Below, in pieces: positions 42,847 to 51,798 of a DNA stretch of 64,000 nt. The DNA comes from JBGSYJ01 sp041748075 (GTDB lineage Bacteria; Acidobacteriota; Thermoanaerobaculia; Gp7-AA8), in contig JBGTDX010000083.1 of the NCBI GenBank assembly GCA_041748075.1, positions 21,947 through 85,946 on the forward strand, written 5' to 3'. The position numbers and the translations under genes were made by a program. How positions within the stretch are numbered: the first letter of the stretch is position 1; every line of letters starts with the position of its first letter. A model generated the notes under the pieces. It was given only the letters and a program-made list of their open reading frames with translations. It did not search any database and was not told the origin of the DNA.

Positions 42847-43999
42847 GTTGACTCCAGACTTCACGGCGCCGCGCAACGTCGGGAAACGATCCGCGCCCGA
42901 AGAACAGATGCCATGCGATTCCGCGGAACCCCGGAAATCTGGCGAGAGCAAGGCCAAGGTCCAGAACATACGGTGAATCGAGTGCAGCAATCACCCTCCT
43001 CATCCAGAGCCGCGAAATGAATCGCGCCCGAAATGCCTCACCTGAATAGATGGAGCTGGGTGAGACACCCTCATCGAGACATGCTGCAACCGTCTCGGCA
43101 GCGAACCGCGAGAGCCGCATGGCGCCATCCAGCCCTCCTGCGGTGAGCGGAGATACCGCGCCGGCCGCATCTCCCACGAGCAGGCCCCGCTCGTTCGCAA
43201 TCCGTGGAAGGACGCCGCCCACAGGGATCCGACCTCCCCTAATCTCTTCAACGCGTACTCGCGAGAAGTCGAACCGTTCGGCGACAGACTCCCGGAAGCG
43301 GCACAAGGCTTCCTCAGGGCGAAACTTCGAGGGATATCCTCCGACTCCGAGGTGAACTTCACGTCCGTCATGTACGAGCCATGCGATGTATCCCGGAGCA
43401 AGGCGGGGATCGAGGAAACAATGGAAGCGGGGCTGTCCTTCGAGCGGAACCCCGGAGAGGATCTCTTCGACCCCGACGATCCAGCTCTCGTTCTGGCTCA
43501 GACCGAGATCCGCCGAAACGCGTGATGCGGCGCCATCCGCCCCGATCAAAAATTTGGTGATGGCAACGAGCTGCCGGCCGGCGGATTCCAGATGGACCCG
43601 TGACACTCGATCGCACGCAGTACCCACTACGGATTCAGAACGCACGAAATGGGTGGATGGAAGCCATTCGAGACCCAGAGAGAACGCTTCATCGAGCATG
43701 CGCTGGTAAATGCGTCCCATATCGCCGATCCGGAATTCCTCGTGAGGGCTCTCGAGCTCGAGCGTGCGACCTGAGGGAGAGTAGAGCGTGACGTGCCGGA
43801 CCACTGGACCGAGCAGATCCTGCGGAAGGTCGAAGTCTTCGAGCGTCCGGCGAACGAAGATGCCGGTCGTGTGAACGATCTGCGAAGGGCGCGATTTGCG
43901 GTCGACGAGCAGCACCGTGCGGCCGCGTCTTAGGAGCTCCAGAGCACACTGAAGGCCGGCAAGACCGGCGCCGATGATCACCGTGTCAAATCGTTTCAT
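42836..43999 (-). CDS. FAD-dependent oxidoreductase, geranylgeranyl reductase-like
   Basis: 387 aa. FAD-binding GxGxxG is VIIGAGLAGLQCALELLRRG with a VDRK acidic strand end; DG motif LIGADGAASRVSADLGL; GDAAG late (LLVGDAAGAVSPLTAGG). This matches the geranylgeranyl reductase/lycopene-cyclase-like group (reduction of isoprenoid or related chains). The last two codons and the stop come from a half repeat element. MKRFDTV at 43999 is chosen because the nucleotide-binding strand follows immediately. A PadR-like palindrome lies about 22 bases upstream. Confidence 0.85.
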   Translation of the reverse strand: MKRFDTVIIGAGLAGLQCALELLRRGRTVLLVDRKSRPSQIVHTTGIFVRRTLEDFDLPQDLLGPVVRHVTLYSPSGRTLELESPHEEFRIGDMGRIYQRMLDEAFSLGLEWLPSTHFVRSESVVGTACDRVSRVHLESAGRQLVAITKFLIGADGAASRVSADLGLSQNESWIVGVEEILSGVPLEGQPRFHCFLDPRLAPGYIAWLVHDGREVHLGVGGYPSKFRPEEALCRFRESVAERFDFSRVRVEEIRGGRIPVGGVLPRIANERGLLVGDAAGAVSPLTAGGLDGAMRLSRFAAETVAACLDEGVSPSSIYSGEAFRARFISRLWMRRVIAALDSPYVLDLGLALARFPGFRGIAWHLFFGRGSFPDVARRREVWSQQGI

Positions 44000-44021
44000 G
44001 ATTCGAGCCCCATCAGGAAGT

Positions 44022-44038
44022 ACTTTGCATTGCAAAGT
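44022..44038. promoter_or_regulatory. PadR-like operator palindrome upstream of the FAD reductase
   Basis: ACTTTGCATTGCAAAGT is a perfect 17-base palindrome, 23 bases before the ATG of the FAD reductase gene. It matches the type of site known for PadR-family repressors. A degenerate relative is at 44192. Confidence 0.55.
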
Positions 44039-44191
44039 TATCTCGCAAAATTTCTTCGGCCCGTCCGGGATTCATGGATGGCTCATTCCATCGTCGAGCG
44101 GATGAAGTGAGGGTTGCCGTGTGCGGGGAGGGAAGTTCGTCGGACCTGAGCATCACGGACAATCTGAGGCCGCATGTTGCTAGTGTCAAGT

Positions 44192-44208
44192 ACTTTGTAT
44201 AGTAAAGC
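44192..44208. promoter_or_regulatory. Second, imperfect PadR-like palindrome
   Basis: ACTTTGTATAGTAAAGC, similar to the site at 44022, lies 170 bases away in a spacer without a recognisable gene. No PadR gene is nearby in this window. Confidence 0.35.
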
Positions 44209-44213
44209 TACCC

Positions 44214-44699
44214 TCACACCCGGCCGGGCAATAACCTCTTGATGAGCTGAATCTGACCCGCATGGTACAGATCGTGCGCCGCTACCCCGTAGATGACCGT
44301 CGCATTGTCATTCCTGCTTCCCCCCGGGCGAAGCGCCAGATCCGCAGAGCTCAGCGAGGAGACTGCTGCAATGAGTTTGCGGTGCTCGTCGCCGAGGAGC
44401 TTGAGCTCGCGCTTCCAGTCAGCTTCGGCCCCACCGTCCGGACGGACGAACCAGTTGCTGCCCTCCAGAGGAAAGGATCCTCTGTCGCTGCCGGTGAGCC
44501 GGCGGTGGACAGCATACTTCCAGTACGCGGCGTGCAGCATCAGCTCCCAGATGTTGTGCCGGCCCTTCGCAGGACGCCAGCAAGCTTCCTCTTTCGTGAG
44601 CCCGCGCAACGAGCCACGCAAATTCGTCCCATGCCACGACCTCTTCGAGTACGCTTCCTCCAGTATCCGAAGCAGAAGCCCTATCTCGCCGTTCGCCAT
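44214..44699 (-). CDS. DinB-superfamily protein
   Basis: 161 aa four-helix bundle. The DinB His metal positions are seen in IWELMLHAAYWK and late in VAAHDLYHAGQIQLIK, with an additional motif around LRGLTKEEACWRP. The family includes thiol-dependent transferases and hydrolases; the specific reaction is unknown. GGAGG before the ATG. Only 30 bases from the divergent EcsC-like gene. Confidence 0.82.
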   Translation of the reverse strand: MANGEIGLLLRILEEAYSKRSWHGTNLRGSLRGLTKEEACWRPAKGRHNIWELMLHAAYWKYAVHRRLTGSDRGSFPLEGSNWFVRPDGGAEADWKRELKLLGDEHRKLIAAVSSLSSADLALRPGGSRNDNATVIYGVAAHDLYHAGQIQLIKRLLPGRV

Positions 44700-44729
44700 G
44701 GTTGACCTCCATCAGAAAAAGAGCCGCGT

Positions 44730-45335
44730 ATGAATGTACCGAAAATGGGAGACTCGTTCTATCGCCTTCTTGAAACACTTTTCAAAGAGCTCGATCAGGA
44801 ATCGATCGAGAAGGAAGTCGCGAAGCTGCGGAACGACCATCCTGGTGCGTCAAATACCGAACTGGCGCGGGTGCTGACGAAAAAATCAGCGCGCGCTGCT
44901 GCCGCCGTCGGTGCGGTAGCCGGTTCTGCAGGCGGACCGATCGGCCTGCTCGCGATGGGACCGGATATCTTCAACCTCGTGCGCCTCCAGAGCCGGCTGG
45001 TCCTCGCGATCGCATTCCTGCATGGCCGGAAGCCTCACATCCAGGAACGGTTCCGCGAAGTTCTCGCAACGCTCGCAATCTCCACCGGCGCCTCCGCCAG
45101 CCGCCAGGGAGCGCGCTATCTGTTGCGTCGCGGGCTCGAAGGCAAGGCGGCAGAGAAGATCGTGCGGCAGATCGCGGGGAGGTTCGTCGCCCGGAGAGTT
45201 CCCGCAGCGATTCCCCTCATCGGCGGCGCCGCGGGCGCCGGACTGAATTACCTCGCAGTCAACGCGACCGCGAAAGCCGCTATGGCCTACTACGCGAATG
45301 AAGCCCCTGATCAGAAAACCCTGCCTCCACCCTGA
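44730..45335 (+). CDS. EcsC-like small membrane-associated protein
   Basis: 201 aa. A hydrophobic Ala/Gly-rich core (VGAVAGSAGGPIGLLAMG, RVPAAIPLIGGAAGAGLNYLAVNATA) and FLHGRKPHIQERFREVLATLA resemble the EcsC family, whose function is poorly known. Helical N-terminus with charged residues. Assignment by pattern only. MGDSFYR at 44745 is an alternative start. The ribosome site is weak, and only 30 bases divide it from dinB. Confidence 0.5.
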   Translation: MNVPKMGDSFYRLLETLFKELDQESIEKEVAKLRNDHPGASNTELARVLTKKSARAAAAVGAVAGSAGGPIGLLAMGPDIFNLVRLQSRLVLAIAFLHGRKPHIQERFREVLATLAISTGASASRQGARYLLRRGLEGKAAEKIVRQIAGRFVARRVPAAIPLIGGAAGAGLNYLAVNATAKAAMAYYANEAPDQKTLPPP

Positions 45336-45345
45336 CAAAGGGATA

Positions 45346-45394
45346 TCTTCATGCCTCACCCTCCACTCTTCACTCTTCATCTTTCATCTTTCCG
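45346..45394. repeat. Period-7 direct repeat (TCTTCAY units)
   Basis: Seven consecutive 7-mers TCTTCAT, GCCTCAC, CCTCCAC, TCTTCAC, TCTTCAT, CTTTCAT and CTTTCCG lie in the spacer before the thioesterase gene. Only one arm is seen here. Confidence 0.6.
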
Positions 45395-45408
45395 ACTATC
45401 CTTCATCC

Positions 45409-45825
45409 ATGGCCCGTTACTCGATCGAAGAATATGTCCGATGGGAAGACATCGACGCCGCCGGCATCATCAACTACCAGGCGTATCTGCGCTTCTTCGG
45501 CCTCGCGGAAGCGGAGCTTTTCCGTTCTTGCGGACTCTCGTACAAGACACTGTTCGAGGAGCTGAACATCTGGCTCCCGCGCGTTCACGTCGAATGTGAC
45601 TTCAAAGTTCCCGTAACCCTCGATGAGCTTCTCGTGGTCGAAGCGTACTTCGGACGCATCGGGTCTTCTTCCGTACAACTCGACTTCCGCGTTCACAGGA
45701 AGAGCGACCCGTCCGTGACGGTGGCAACGGGTCAGTACGTTCTCGTTACGGTGCGACGAGGAGAGTTCAATCCTGCGCCGGTGCCGGACGTGCTAAGGCA
45801 GAGAATCGCACCGTACCTCGAATAG
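45409..45825 (+). CDS. Acyl-CoA thioesterase, YbgC/4HBT hotdog family
   Basis: 138 aa hotdog fold. The catalytic region is VRWEDIDAAGIINYQAYLRFFGLAEAE, where the Asp (DIDAAG) is the 4HBT-type residue; DELLVVEAYFGRIGSSSVQLDF follows. It hydrolyses short or medium acyl-CoA or hydroxybenzoyl-CoA. The frame is open upstream through the period-7 repeat, but MARYSIEEY at 45409 fits the family start. Confidence 0.85.
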   Translation: MARYSIEEYVRWEDIDAAGIINYQAYLRFFGLAEAELFRSCGLSYKTLFEELNIWLPRVHVECDFKVPVTLDELLVVEAYFGRIGSSSVQLDFRVHRKSDPSVTVATGQYVLVTVRRGEFNPAPVPDVLRQRIAPYLE

Positions 45826-45858
45826 ATCGAAGCTCCTCTTGCCACACGCGGTGACGTC

Positions 45859-46638
45859 TCACAACCTCAACAGTTTGTCGCGCAGAATCCGTGAATGCAG
45901 ACGGCTCGTCTGGAGCTCCTGGCCGTTCGAGAGGGTCACGCGGTACGTACCGCCCGGCATCGAGTGGACCTTCGTGATCATCGCCACGTTCGCAAGCGAG
46001 CCGCGGCCGAGCCGGATGAACTTCCCTTCGTCCAGCCGGGCTTCGAGATCCTTCAGACGATAGGAGATCGTGTGCTTCTCGTTCTTCGCAGTGAGAATGT
46101 GCAGCAGCTCGCCGTCGGCGATGATCGAAGCGATCTGCTCGACGGGAAGCAGGATGATCTCGTCCCGCTTCCGCACAGGGATGCGCTCGAGTGGCGCGCT
46201 GTCCTGTTGTGACATCGTCGACGCCACAGTCTCCAGCCGGGCGACATCATCGGCGCGGACATCGGCGCGGTCCAGCCGGTCCAGTGCCCTGCTGAGAGTC
46301 TCGCGTAACCGCCCCGCTTCGACAGGCTTGAGCAGGTAGTCGACCGCGTTGAGCTCGAACGCGCGGACCGCGTATTCGTCGTACGCCGTGACGAACGCGA
46401 TCATCGGCGTTGCGTTGCGCTTGAGAAGTCTCACGACACCCAGTCCGTCGATCTCCGGCATCTGAAGATCGAGCAGCGCGAGATCGGGACGGGTCTTCTC
46501 GATCAGCTCGATGGCTTCGGCTCCGTTCTCGGCCTCGCCGACAAAGTCGACGTCGTCGTGCGAGGCGAGCATCGACTTGAGCAGCGAACGCGCGGGACGT
46601 TCGTCGTCCGCGATGACGACCCTCAATCTTTCTTTCAT
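45859..46638 (-). CDS. LytTR-family response regulator
   Basis: 259 aa. Receiver domain (1-120) with phospho-acceptor Asp57 in LLDLQMP, acidic pair D11-D12, and VTAYDEYAVRAFELNAVDYLLKPV. LytTR DNA-binding domain (about 150-259) with IPVRKRDEIILLPVEQIASIIADGE and GSLANVAMI. It should bind DNA near target genes, perhaps envelope functions. Its ATG overlaps the stop of the histidine kinase gene (ATGA). Confidence 0.93.
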   Translation of the reverse strand: MKERLRVVIADDERPARSLLKSMLASHDDVDFVGEAENGAEAIELIEKTRPDLALLDLQMPEIDGLGVVRLLKRNATPMIAFVTAYDEYAVRAFELNAVDYLLKPVEAGRLRETLSRALDRLDRADVRADDVARLETVASTMSQQDSAPLERIPVRKRDEIILLPVEQIASIIADGELLHILTAKNEKHTISYRLKDLEARLDEGKFIRLGRGSLANVAMITKVHSMPGGTYRVTLSNGQELQTSRLHSRILRDKLLRL

Positions 46639-48569
46639 TTCCGGCCGCCCGCGGCACCGGTCTCGAGCTCAGCCCGACGAAGGAAAACCGGAAGCGAAAC
46701 TTCCACGTGCGTCCCGCTCACCGGATCACTGGCGAGACGGAGATGCGCCTCTTCGCCATAGAGAGCGCGCAGACGATCCTCCACGTTTCTCAGCCCCACT
46801 CCCCGCCTACGACCCTGCGCGATCTCGATCTCGCTCGCGGCACTGCCTGTGTTCGATACCGTAATCACAAGACGTTCGTCGTCTCCGTCCGCATCTGCTG
46901 CGCGGGCGACGAGCGAAACGTCTCCACCCTGGCGGCTTTTCGCAATTCCATGCTTGATCGCGTTCTCCACCAGTGGCTGGAGAATCAGCGACGGAATGTC
47001 TATCTCGAGCAGTTCGTCCGGCACGTCCACCAGCACCGTCAGCCTTTCCTCGAATCGTTCCCGCTCGATGTCGAGATAGGCCGTAATGAGCGAGAGCTCT
47101 TCCTTCAGCGTGACCGTGGAGGCGCTCGATCTCAGGACCCCTCGAAGAAGCGAAGTGAGTTTCATCAGGGTCTTGCCCGCTCGCTCAGGAGAGACCTGCA
47201 CCAGCCATGTGATCGTGTTCAGGGCGTTGAAGAGGAAATGTGGATTGATCTGCGCGCGAAGGGCCCGAAGCTCGGCCTCGGTCGCGAGCTTGCCCATCTC
47301 CTGCTCCCGCGCGGACTGAATCATCCTCTCGCGCATGATGCGCAGCGCGTCGATTCTCCGCGCGATGATGTTGGCAGCGTTCAGAAGCATCTGGTCGTCG
47401 TCGGACAGCAGCCTTCGCCCTCCCGCCAGGGGTCCCACGACGATCACGTAGTGTGGAGCCTCGCTCGTCGGAACCGCGATCGTCGCCGTCGATTCCACGA
47501 GTCCATTCCGCGAATTTTCGGGTGGATCGACCGCCCAGCTCATCGTCCGCGCCAGCAGTGCCGGCTGCAGAAGAGCGCAGGCGCGGTCGAGCAGCCGCTC
47601 GTCCGATTCTTCTTCCGCGGCGATGGCAGCCAACTCCTGCTGCAGTCCCGCATAGTCCGCCCGCCGGAGCACGATCCGGTCCACGAACCAGCTCGAAGCG
47701 CGGCTCATCAGCGGGTAGAGCAGCGCGGTGCCGACCCAGAGAACCAGCAACGTCCCGGCAACTACAGGATCTCCATCTGCTGCATTGGATGTGATCACAG
47801 GCTCTGCCACGGTGACGAACAGTCCAGCCGCGACGCCGACCAGCATGAAGAGGGCAAGGGCGCGCTTGAGAAAGATGTCGGCGAGCGCAAATCGGTAGTC
47901 CTGATAAAGGATCGCAAAGGCAAGCGGCAGTGAAGCGTGATGTCCCACGAGCTCGGTCACCCACGATTCCTGACCCTGATCGTGCTGGCTGAATCGGATC
48001 GCGAGTACGGCAAAGATCGAGAGCGCAATGATCCACCAGCGCCGAAGCCATCCGGCCCATTTGCGCGTCATGAGCAGAAGCGGGATTGTGAGGACGACGA
48101 AACTGACCGTCAGCACTTCCATGGCCAGGCTCGAAGGCACCGAGGCATCCCGCACTCCTGCGAACTGCAACGTTGCAGCAACCGAGGCGACGCCATACGA
48201 GATCGCAATCAGGATGCCGGCGTTTCTCCGCTTCCGATGATGATCAGACGCGATCAGAACGGAATGAACCACGACGGCGGGAAGAAATCCGAGTGCACTG
48301 AACGCGATCGCCATGAGGAATGGGTGGGGCTGGCCGACACCCAGATCCCGCACTCCGTACGCTGCCAGTCCTGCTACGTTCCACACCAACCCCAGAATGG
48401 CGGTCGCGATCGGCAGACGATCGGGAAACGAAGCACTCCCTGAGCCCGAAGTCCGGAACGGCCGTCCCCGAAGAACCAGCCCCATGAGCATCGCATAGAG
48501 CGCGGCCCCGGTAAGAAAGCCGAGTATGTGCACGAGTGCGGCGAAATTGGCTCCGCTCATGGTCCCCAT
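46635..48569 (-). CDS. LytS-like sensor histidine kinase
   Basis: 644 aa. About seven N-terminal membrane helices, a GAF-like region (about 310-410), the His_kinase domain with NPHFLFNALNT (phospho-His in NPHF, about residue 444) and HATPase N box PLVENAIKHG (about 532-541) with a G box GVGLRNVEDRL. Partner of the LytTR regulator just downstream, 4-base overlap. The start could be MSGANFA three codons later (48560); the open frame reaches 48614. Confidence 0.92.
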   Translation of the reverse strand: MGTMSGANFAALVHILGFLTGAALYAMLMGLVLRGRPFRTSGSGSASFPDRLPIATAILGLVWNVAGLAAYGVRDLGVGQPHPFLMAIAFSALGFLPAVVVHSVLIASDHHRKRRNAGILIAISYGVASVAATLQFAGVRDASVPSSLAMEVLTVSFVVLTIPLLLMTRKWAGWLRRWWIIALSIFAVLAIRFSQHDQGQESWVTELVGHHASLPLAFAILYQDYRFALADIFLKRALALFMLVGVAAGLFVTVAEPVITSNAADGDPVVAGTLLVLWVGTALLYPLMSRASSWFVDRIVLRRADYAGLQQELAAIAAEEESDERLLDRACALLQPALLARTMSWAVDPPENSRNGLVESTATIAVPTSEAPHYVIVVGPLAGGRRLLSDDDQMLLNAANIIARRIDALRIMRERMIQSAREQEMGKLATEAELRALRAQINPHFLFNALNTITWLVQVSPERAGKTLMKLTSLLRGVLRSSASTVTLKEELSLITAYLDIERERFEERLTVLVDVPDELLEIDIPSLILQPLVENAIKHGIAKSRQGGDVSLVARAADADGDDERLVITVSNTGSAASEIEIAQGRRRGVGLRNVEDRLRALYGEEAHLRLASDPVSGTHVEVSLPVFLRRAELETGAAGGRK

Positions 48570-48757
48570 CGCTTCGATTTGATGATGATCCCCACCGGCC
48601 GGCAAGTCTGTCACAACGAAAAGCCCGAATTGACCGACGAACGGCCGGAGCGAGGCTACCGATGGGAGAAAACGCGACGGACAGCGGGAAATTCTTCACA
48701 TCACTCTATCGGACCGTGACGCGTCGGCTCACCGGGTTCGAGCCCGGACTGGTGCCC

Positions 48758-48905
48758 CAATGGCGTCAACTTAAGGACTGAGCACGAGCAAGTGTCATCC
48801 TGAGCGCAGCGAAGGATCCCCATACTATGGGCTGGGATCGCAAGGCTTTGGGGGATCCTTCGCTTCGCTCAGGATGACACCTTGTGCCTTAAGTTGACGC
48901 CATTG
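48758..48905. mobile_element. 148-bp MITE-like element with 12-bp target duplication
   Basis: The outer inverted arms CAATGGCGTCAACTTAAGG (48758-48776) and CCTTAAGTTGACGCCATTG (48887-48905) enclose the GTGTCATCC palindrome (48792-48880). GGACTGGTGCCC occurs on both sides (48746-48757 and 48906-48917), as expected for a transposition target duplication. No ORF inside. A sister copy is at 54133-54279. Confidence 0.8.
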
Positions 48906-48932
48906 GGACTGGTGCCCGGCGAAGCAGCGAGC

Positions 48933-51659
48933 TCACCCCTTCGGCGGCGACCAGTGCACGATCACGTTGTGCGGCTCGTTCAGGGACTCGTCCGAGATCA
49001 CCATGAGAAACCTGCCGTCCCGCGCGACGTCGAACCAAACGATCTCCTCGGATACCTCGAACAGAAATCGCGGCTCCGGCCGTGCCAGATTCGCGCTCGT
49101 TTCGAGATTGACTTCGTAGATCTTGTTCTCACGCTCATAGTACAGAGCTCGCCGCTCCCGGTCCCAGATCGGGACACGACCCCCCTCGGTCGAGATCTGG
49201 ATGCTTCGTCCCGGTCCCGGAAACGGCTTTAACCAGACTTCGTCCCGTCCCGTTTCGCCGGACGTATACGCGACGAAGAGCCCATCGCGAGAGAATCGCG
49301 CTCCAGTCTGCGATTCCGGTACAATAAGGAAGGGGCGCGCATTCGGTTCCCCCTCCAGATCGGCCAGCCACAGGTCGTTTCGGGAACCGGGATCGAATCT
49401 GTAGTAGACGACGACCTTCCCGTCGGGTGACACGTCGCAGGGGTGCGTGAGATCATCCGAACCGACGATCACTCGTTCCTCTCCCGAGCCCTCGAGATCC
49501 TTGATGAAGATGTCCGGGCGTCTCAACCGGTCCGAATCAAAGACAAGGGCATTCCCCGAGGGGGTCCAGACCGGATTCGCTTCCTCTGCCGGATGCGTGG
49601 TGAGCCTGCTGCGCGTATCGCGGCTCAGCCCATAGAGCCAGAGATCACTCGTCCCGGTGCGCGTGTCCCTGAGGTCGAACGCGACCTGCTGGCCATCCGG
49701 GGAGATCGCCACGGAAAAGCCACTCACGCCTTCCACCAGGGCGGCGCCGCGACTGCCATCCCGATCGAACCATCGAATCGAACTGTTGGAATCCGCTTTC
49801 CTGTAGCCGATCGTTCCATTGCGGGCGGAGGTGAACGAGGCGCCTCCCGTCGGCATGAAGTAGTTGACCCCACGCACCACCGGGATCGGCTTTCCCGTGA
49901 AACGGAGTGCCTTCTCGTCAAATGGCATCGCCACCAGAGTCCCGTCGACCACATGCAGCAGGTGCCCCGAGTCGAGGAGATCGAACTTCGAGCCGATCTC
50001 CCCCACCTCGGCCGTGTCGGGCGAATCGAGCCGGCCCGAGCGCAACTTGTAGCTGTTCCTCTCCCGCGACGGTTCACGAGTCAGCGACATATAGAGAAAG
50101 CGGTTCCCGTTGCGCAGAAACTTCGGATACATCGGCGCGATTTCGAATCGACCAGGCTCCGGCGCGACGATCCGCTCGCTCGTGCCTCCCAGCGCCGATA
50201 CCCGAAAGATCCCGTTTCCCTCGGTCGCGAACAGGATGACGTCCTCGGGGCTCCACGTGCCCCCGCGAGGGATACCCTGCACCGCCGAGATGTCGCGCGA
50301 GGTTCCTTCGACGATGTCCATCACCTTCAGCCGCCCATCCTCGATCACCGCGAGCTCGTTGCCACGCGGCGACCAGCATAAAAGGCTCATCCGCCCGCTG
50401 CCGGGAAACATCTTCAGCGAGTCGGAGCCGAGCTCCCGCAGACCGATGACCCATGCCCCGTCAGGTCGCTTGACGCGCATAGCGACGTTGCGGCCATCCG
50501 GAGAGAGGAGAGGATCACCCACATCGACGTATTCGGCCGTCCGGCCTGGGAACGACAGGTGGATGGTCTCCGGATCCGAAGGAGCAGTCACGTACCAGTA
50601 CAGATTCGATGCGACCAGGGCGAGTGCTGCGAACCCTCCCAGCAGCCAGGCCAGCCGCGACCGATGCTTTCTCCGGAACGCGAGCGGAGCAGCGACTCCC
50701 GCCTCCGAGCCTGCTTCGCTGATCCACTGGAGCTCGCTCGCGATGTCGTGCGCCGATTGCCATCGGTCGTCCGGATCTTTTTCCAGGCACTTCCGAACGA
50801 CATGATCGAGCGCGGGGGGCGACATCGGCGCCACGCTCGATATCGGCTCCGGCTGCTGCGAGACGATCGCCGCGATCAGACTCGTCTTCGACGCACCCTT
50901 GAATGCCCGTCGCCCCGTCGCCATCTCGTAGAGCACCGCACCGAAGGCGAAGATGTCTGTTCGCGCATCCGCCTCGAGACCTTCGAGCTGTTCCGGCGCC
51001 ATGTACTGGAAGGTGCCGAGGATGGTTCCTTCCGCCGTCAGCGGCGCCTTCTCAGTCAGCAAGTCGGATGCGTGGGTACCGGAAACTGGTGCGGCGGCGA
51101 TTCGGGCAAGGCCGAAGTCGAGCAGCTTCGCTCCGCTGCGCGTGAGCATCACGTTGCCCGGCTTGAGATCGCGATGGACGATGCCGCGGCGGTGTGCTGC
51201 CGCGAGCGCCTGGGCGATGTGCTGGCCGTGGCGGAGCACCTCCGTCATGGGAAGCGGCCCCCGTTTGAGGCGGTCGGCGAGCGATTCTCCCTCCAGGTAC
51301 TCCATCACGAGAAAGCTCGTCCCGCCCTCGTGTCCCACGTCATGGAGCGTGCAGATGTGCGGGTGGCTGAGTGCGGAGATCGCCTTCGCCTCGCGATCGA
51401 AGCGCGCGTTCAGCTTCGCGTTCGCCGCCAGCGCTGCGGGAAGGACCTTGACTGCCACGTGGCGGTCGAGCCGCGTGTCGAGCGCCTTCCACACCTCTCC
51501 CATTCCCCCCGCGCCGATGGGCGCGACGATCTCGTACGGTCCGAGGCGCGTACCTGTCTTGACGGGCAAGGGAACAGCATAGAGAGTCGAGCCGTCCTGG
51601 TCCACTCCTCGTCGAACCCGTACCCCGTGCAGTCCTGGACCGTGGCAGGTGCGTTTCAC
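48933..51659 (-). CDS. Ser/Thr kinase with TolB/PD40-type periplasmic propeller
   Basis: Up to 908 aa. Hanks kinase with GAGGMGEVW (49-57), Lys71, HRD 162-164, DFG 181-183 and MAPEQ, then a TM helix (about 333-353) and six or more WD40-like/PD40 blades (LSPDGRNVAM, ISPDGQQVAFDL, VSPDGKVVVYYR and others). Kinase-PD40 fusions are common in this kind of genome; ligand unknown. The start is uncertain: the frame opens at the 51659 GTG, but GTG 51605 or the TTG giving LPVKTGTRLGPYE would lie closer to the kinase domain. Divergent from the TonB receptor gene. Confidence 0.9.
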   Translation of the reverse strand: MKRTCHGPGLHGVRVRRGVDQDGSTLYAVPLPVKTGTRLGPYEIVAPIGAGGMGEVWKALDTRLDRHVAVKVLPAALAANAKLNARFDREAKAISALSHPHICTLHDVGHEGGTSFLVMEYLEGESLADRLKRGPLPMTEVLRHGQHIAQALAAAHRRGIVHRDLKPGNVMLTRSGAKLLDFGLARIAAAPVSGTHASDLLTEKAPLTAEGTILGTFQYMAPEQLEGLEADARTDIFAFGAVLYEMATGRRAFKGASKTSLIAAIVSQQPEPISSVAPMSPPALDHVVRKCLEKDPDDRWQSAHDIASELQWISEAGSEAGVAAPLAFRRKHRSRLAWLLGGFAALALVASNLYWYVTAPSDPETIHLSFPGRTAEYVDVGDPLLSPDGRNVAMRVKRPDGAWVIGLRELGSDSLKMFPGSGRMSLLCWSPRGNELAVIEDGRLKVMDIVEGTSRDISAVQGIPRGGTWSPEDVILFATEGNGIFRVSALGGTSERIVAPEPGRFEIAPMYPKFLRNGNRFLYMSLTREPSRERNSYKLRSGRLDSPDTAEVGEIGSKFDLLDSGHLLHVVDGTLVAMPFDEKALRFTGKPIPVVRGVNYFMPTGGASFTSARNGTIGYRKADSNSSIRWFDRDGSRGAALVEGVSGFSVAISPDGQQVAFDLRDTRTGTSDLWLYGLSRDTRSRLTTHPAEEANPVWTPSGNALVFDSDRLRRPDIFIKDLEGSGEERVIVGSDDLTHPCDVSPDGKVVVYYRFDPGSRNDLWLADLEGEPNARPFLIVPESQTGARFSRDGLFVAYTSGETGRDEVWLKPFPGPGRSIQISTEGGRVPIWDRERRALYYERENKIYEVNLETSANLARPEPRFLFEVSEEIVWFDVARDGRFLMVISDESLNEPHNVIVHWSPPKG

Positions 51660-51770
51660 CAGCCAAAATCACCCATCCATCCGTCAGAAAGAACCGCTCA
51701 CTGGAAACGATTCCAGGCACACCTGTGGCAATCCGTATTCTGGTGGCCCGGAAAGCCGCTCCGGCTTGCC

Positions 51771-51776
51771 TATAAT
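51771..51776 (+). promoter_or_regulatory. Candidate TATAAT -10 box for the TonB receptor
   Basis: TATAATCC lies 22 bases before the ATG at 51799. Here a ribosome site (AGGAAC) is present between, unlike the leaderless cases elsewhere in the window. Confidence 0.4.
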
Positions 51777-51798
51777 CCACACCGACAGGAACAACCTG

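Noticed and set aside
48721..48757. CCGGGTTCGAGCCCGG resembles a tRNA T arm
   Set aside because: The arm is one base short, no anticodon or D arm lies upstream and the 3' end is not CCA. Treated as ordinary intergenic DNA next to the MITE.
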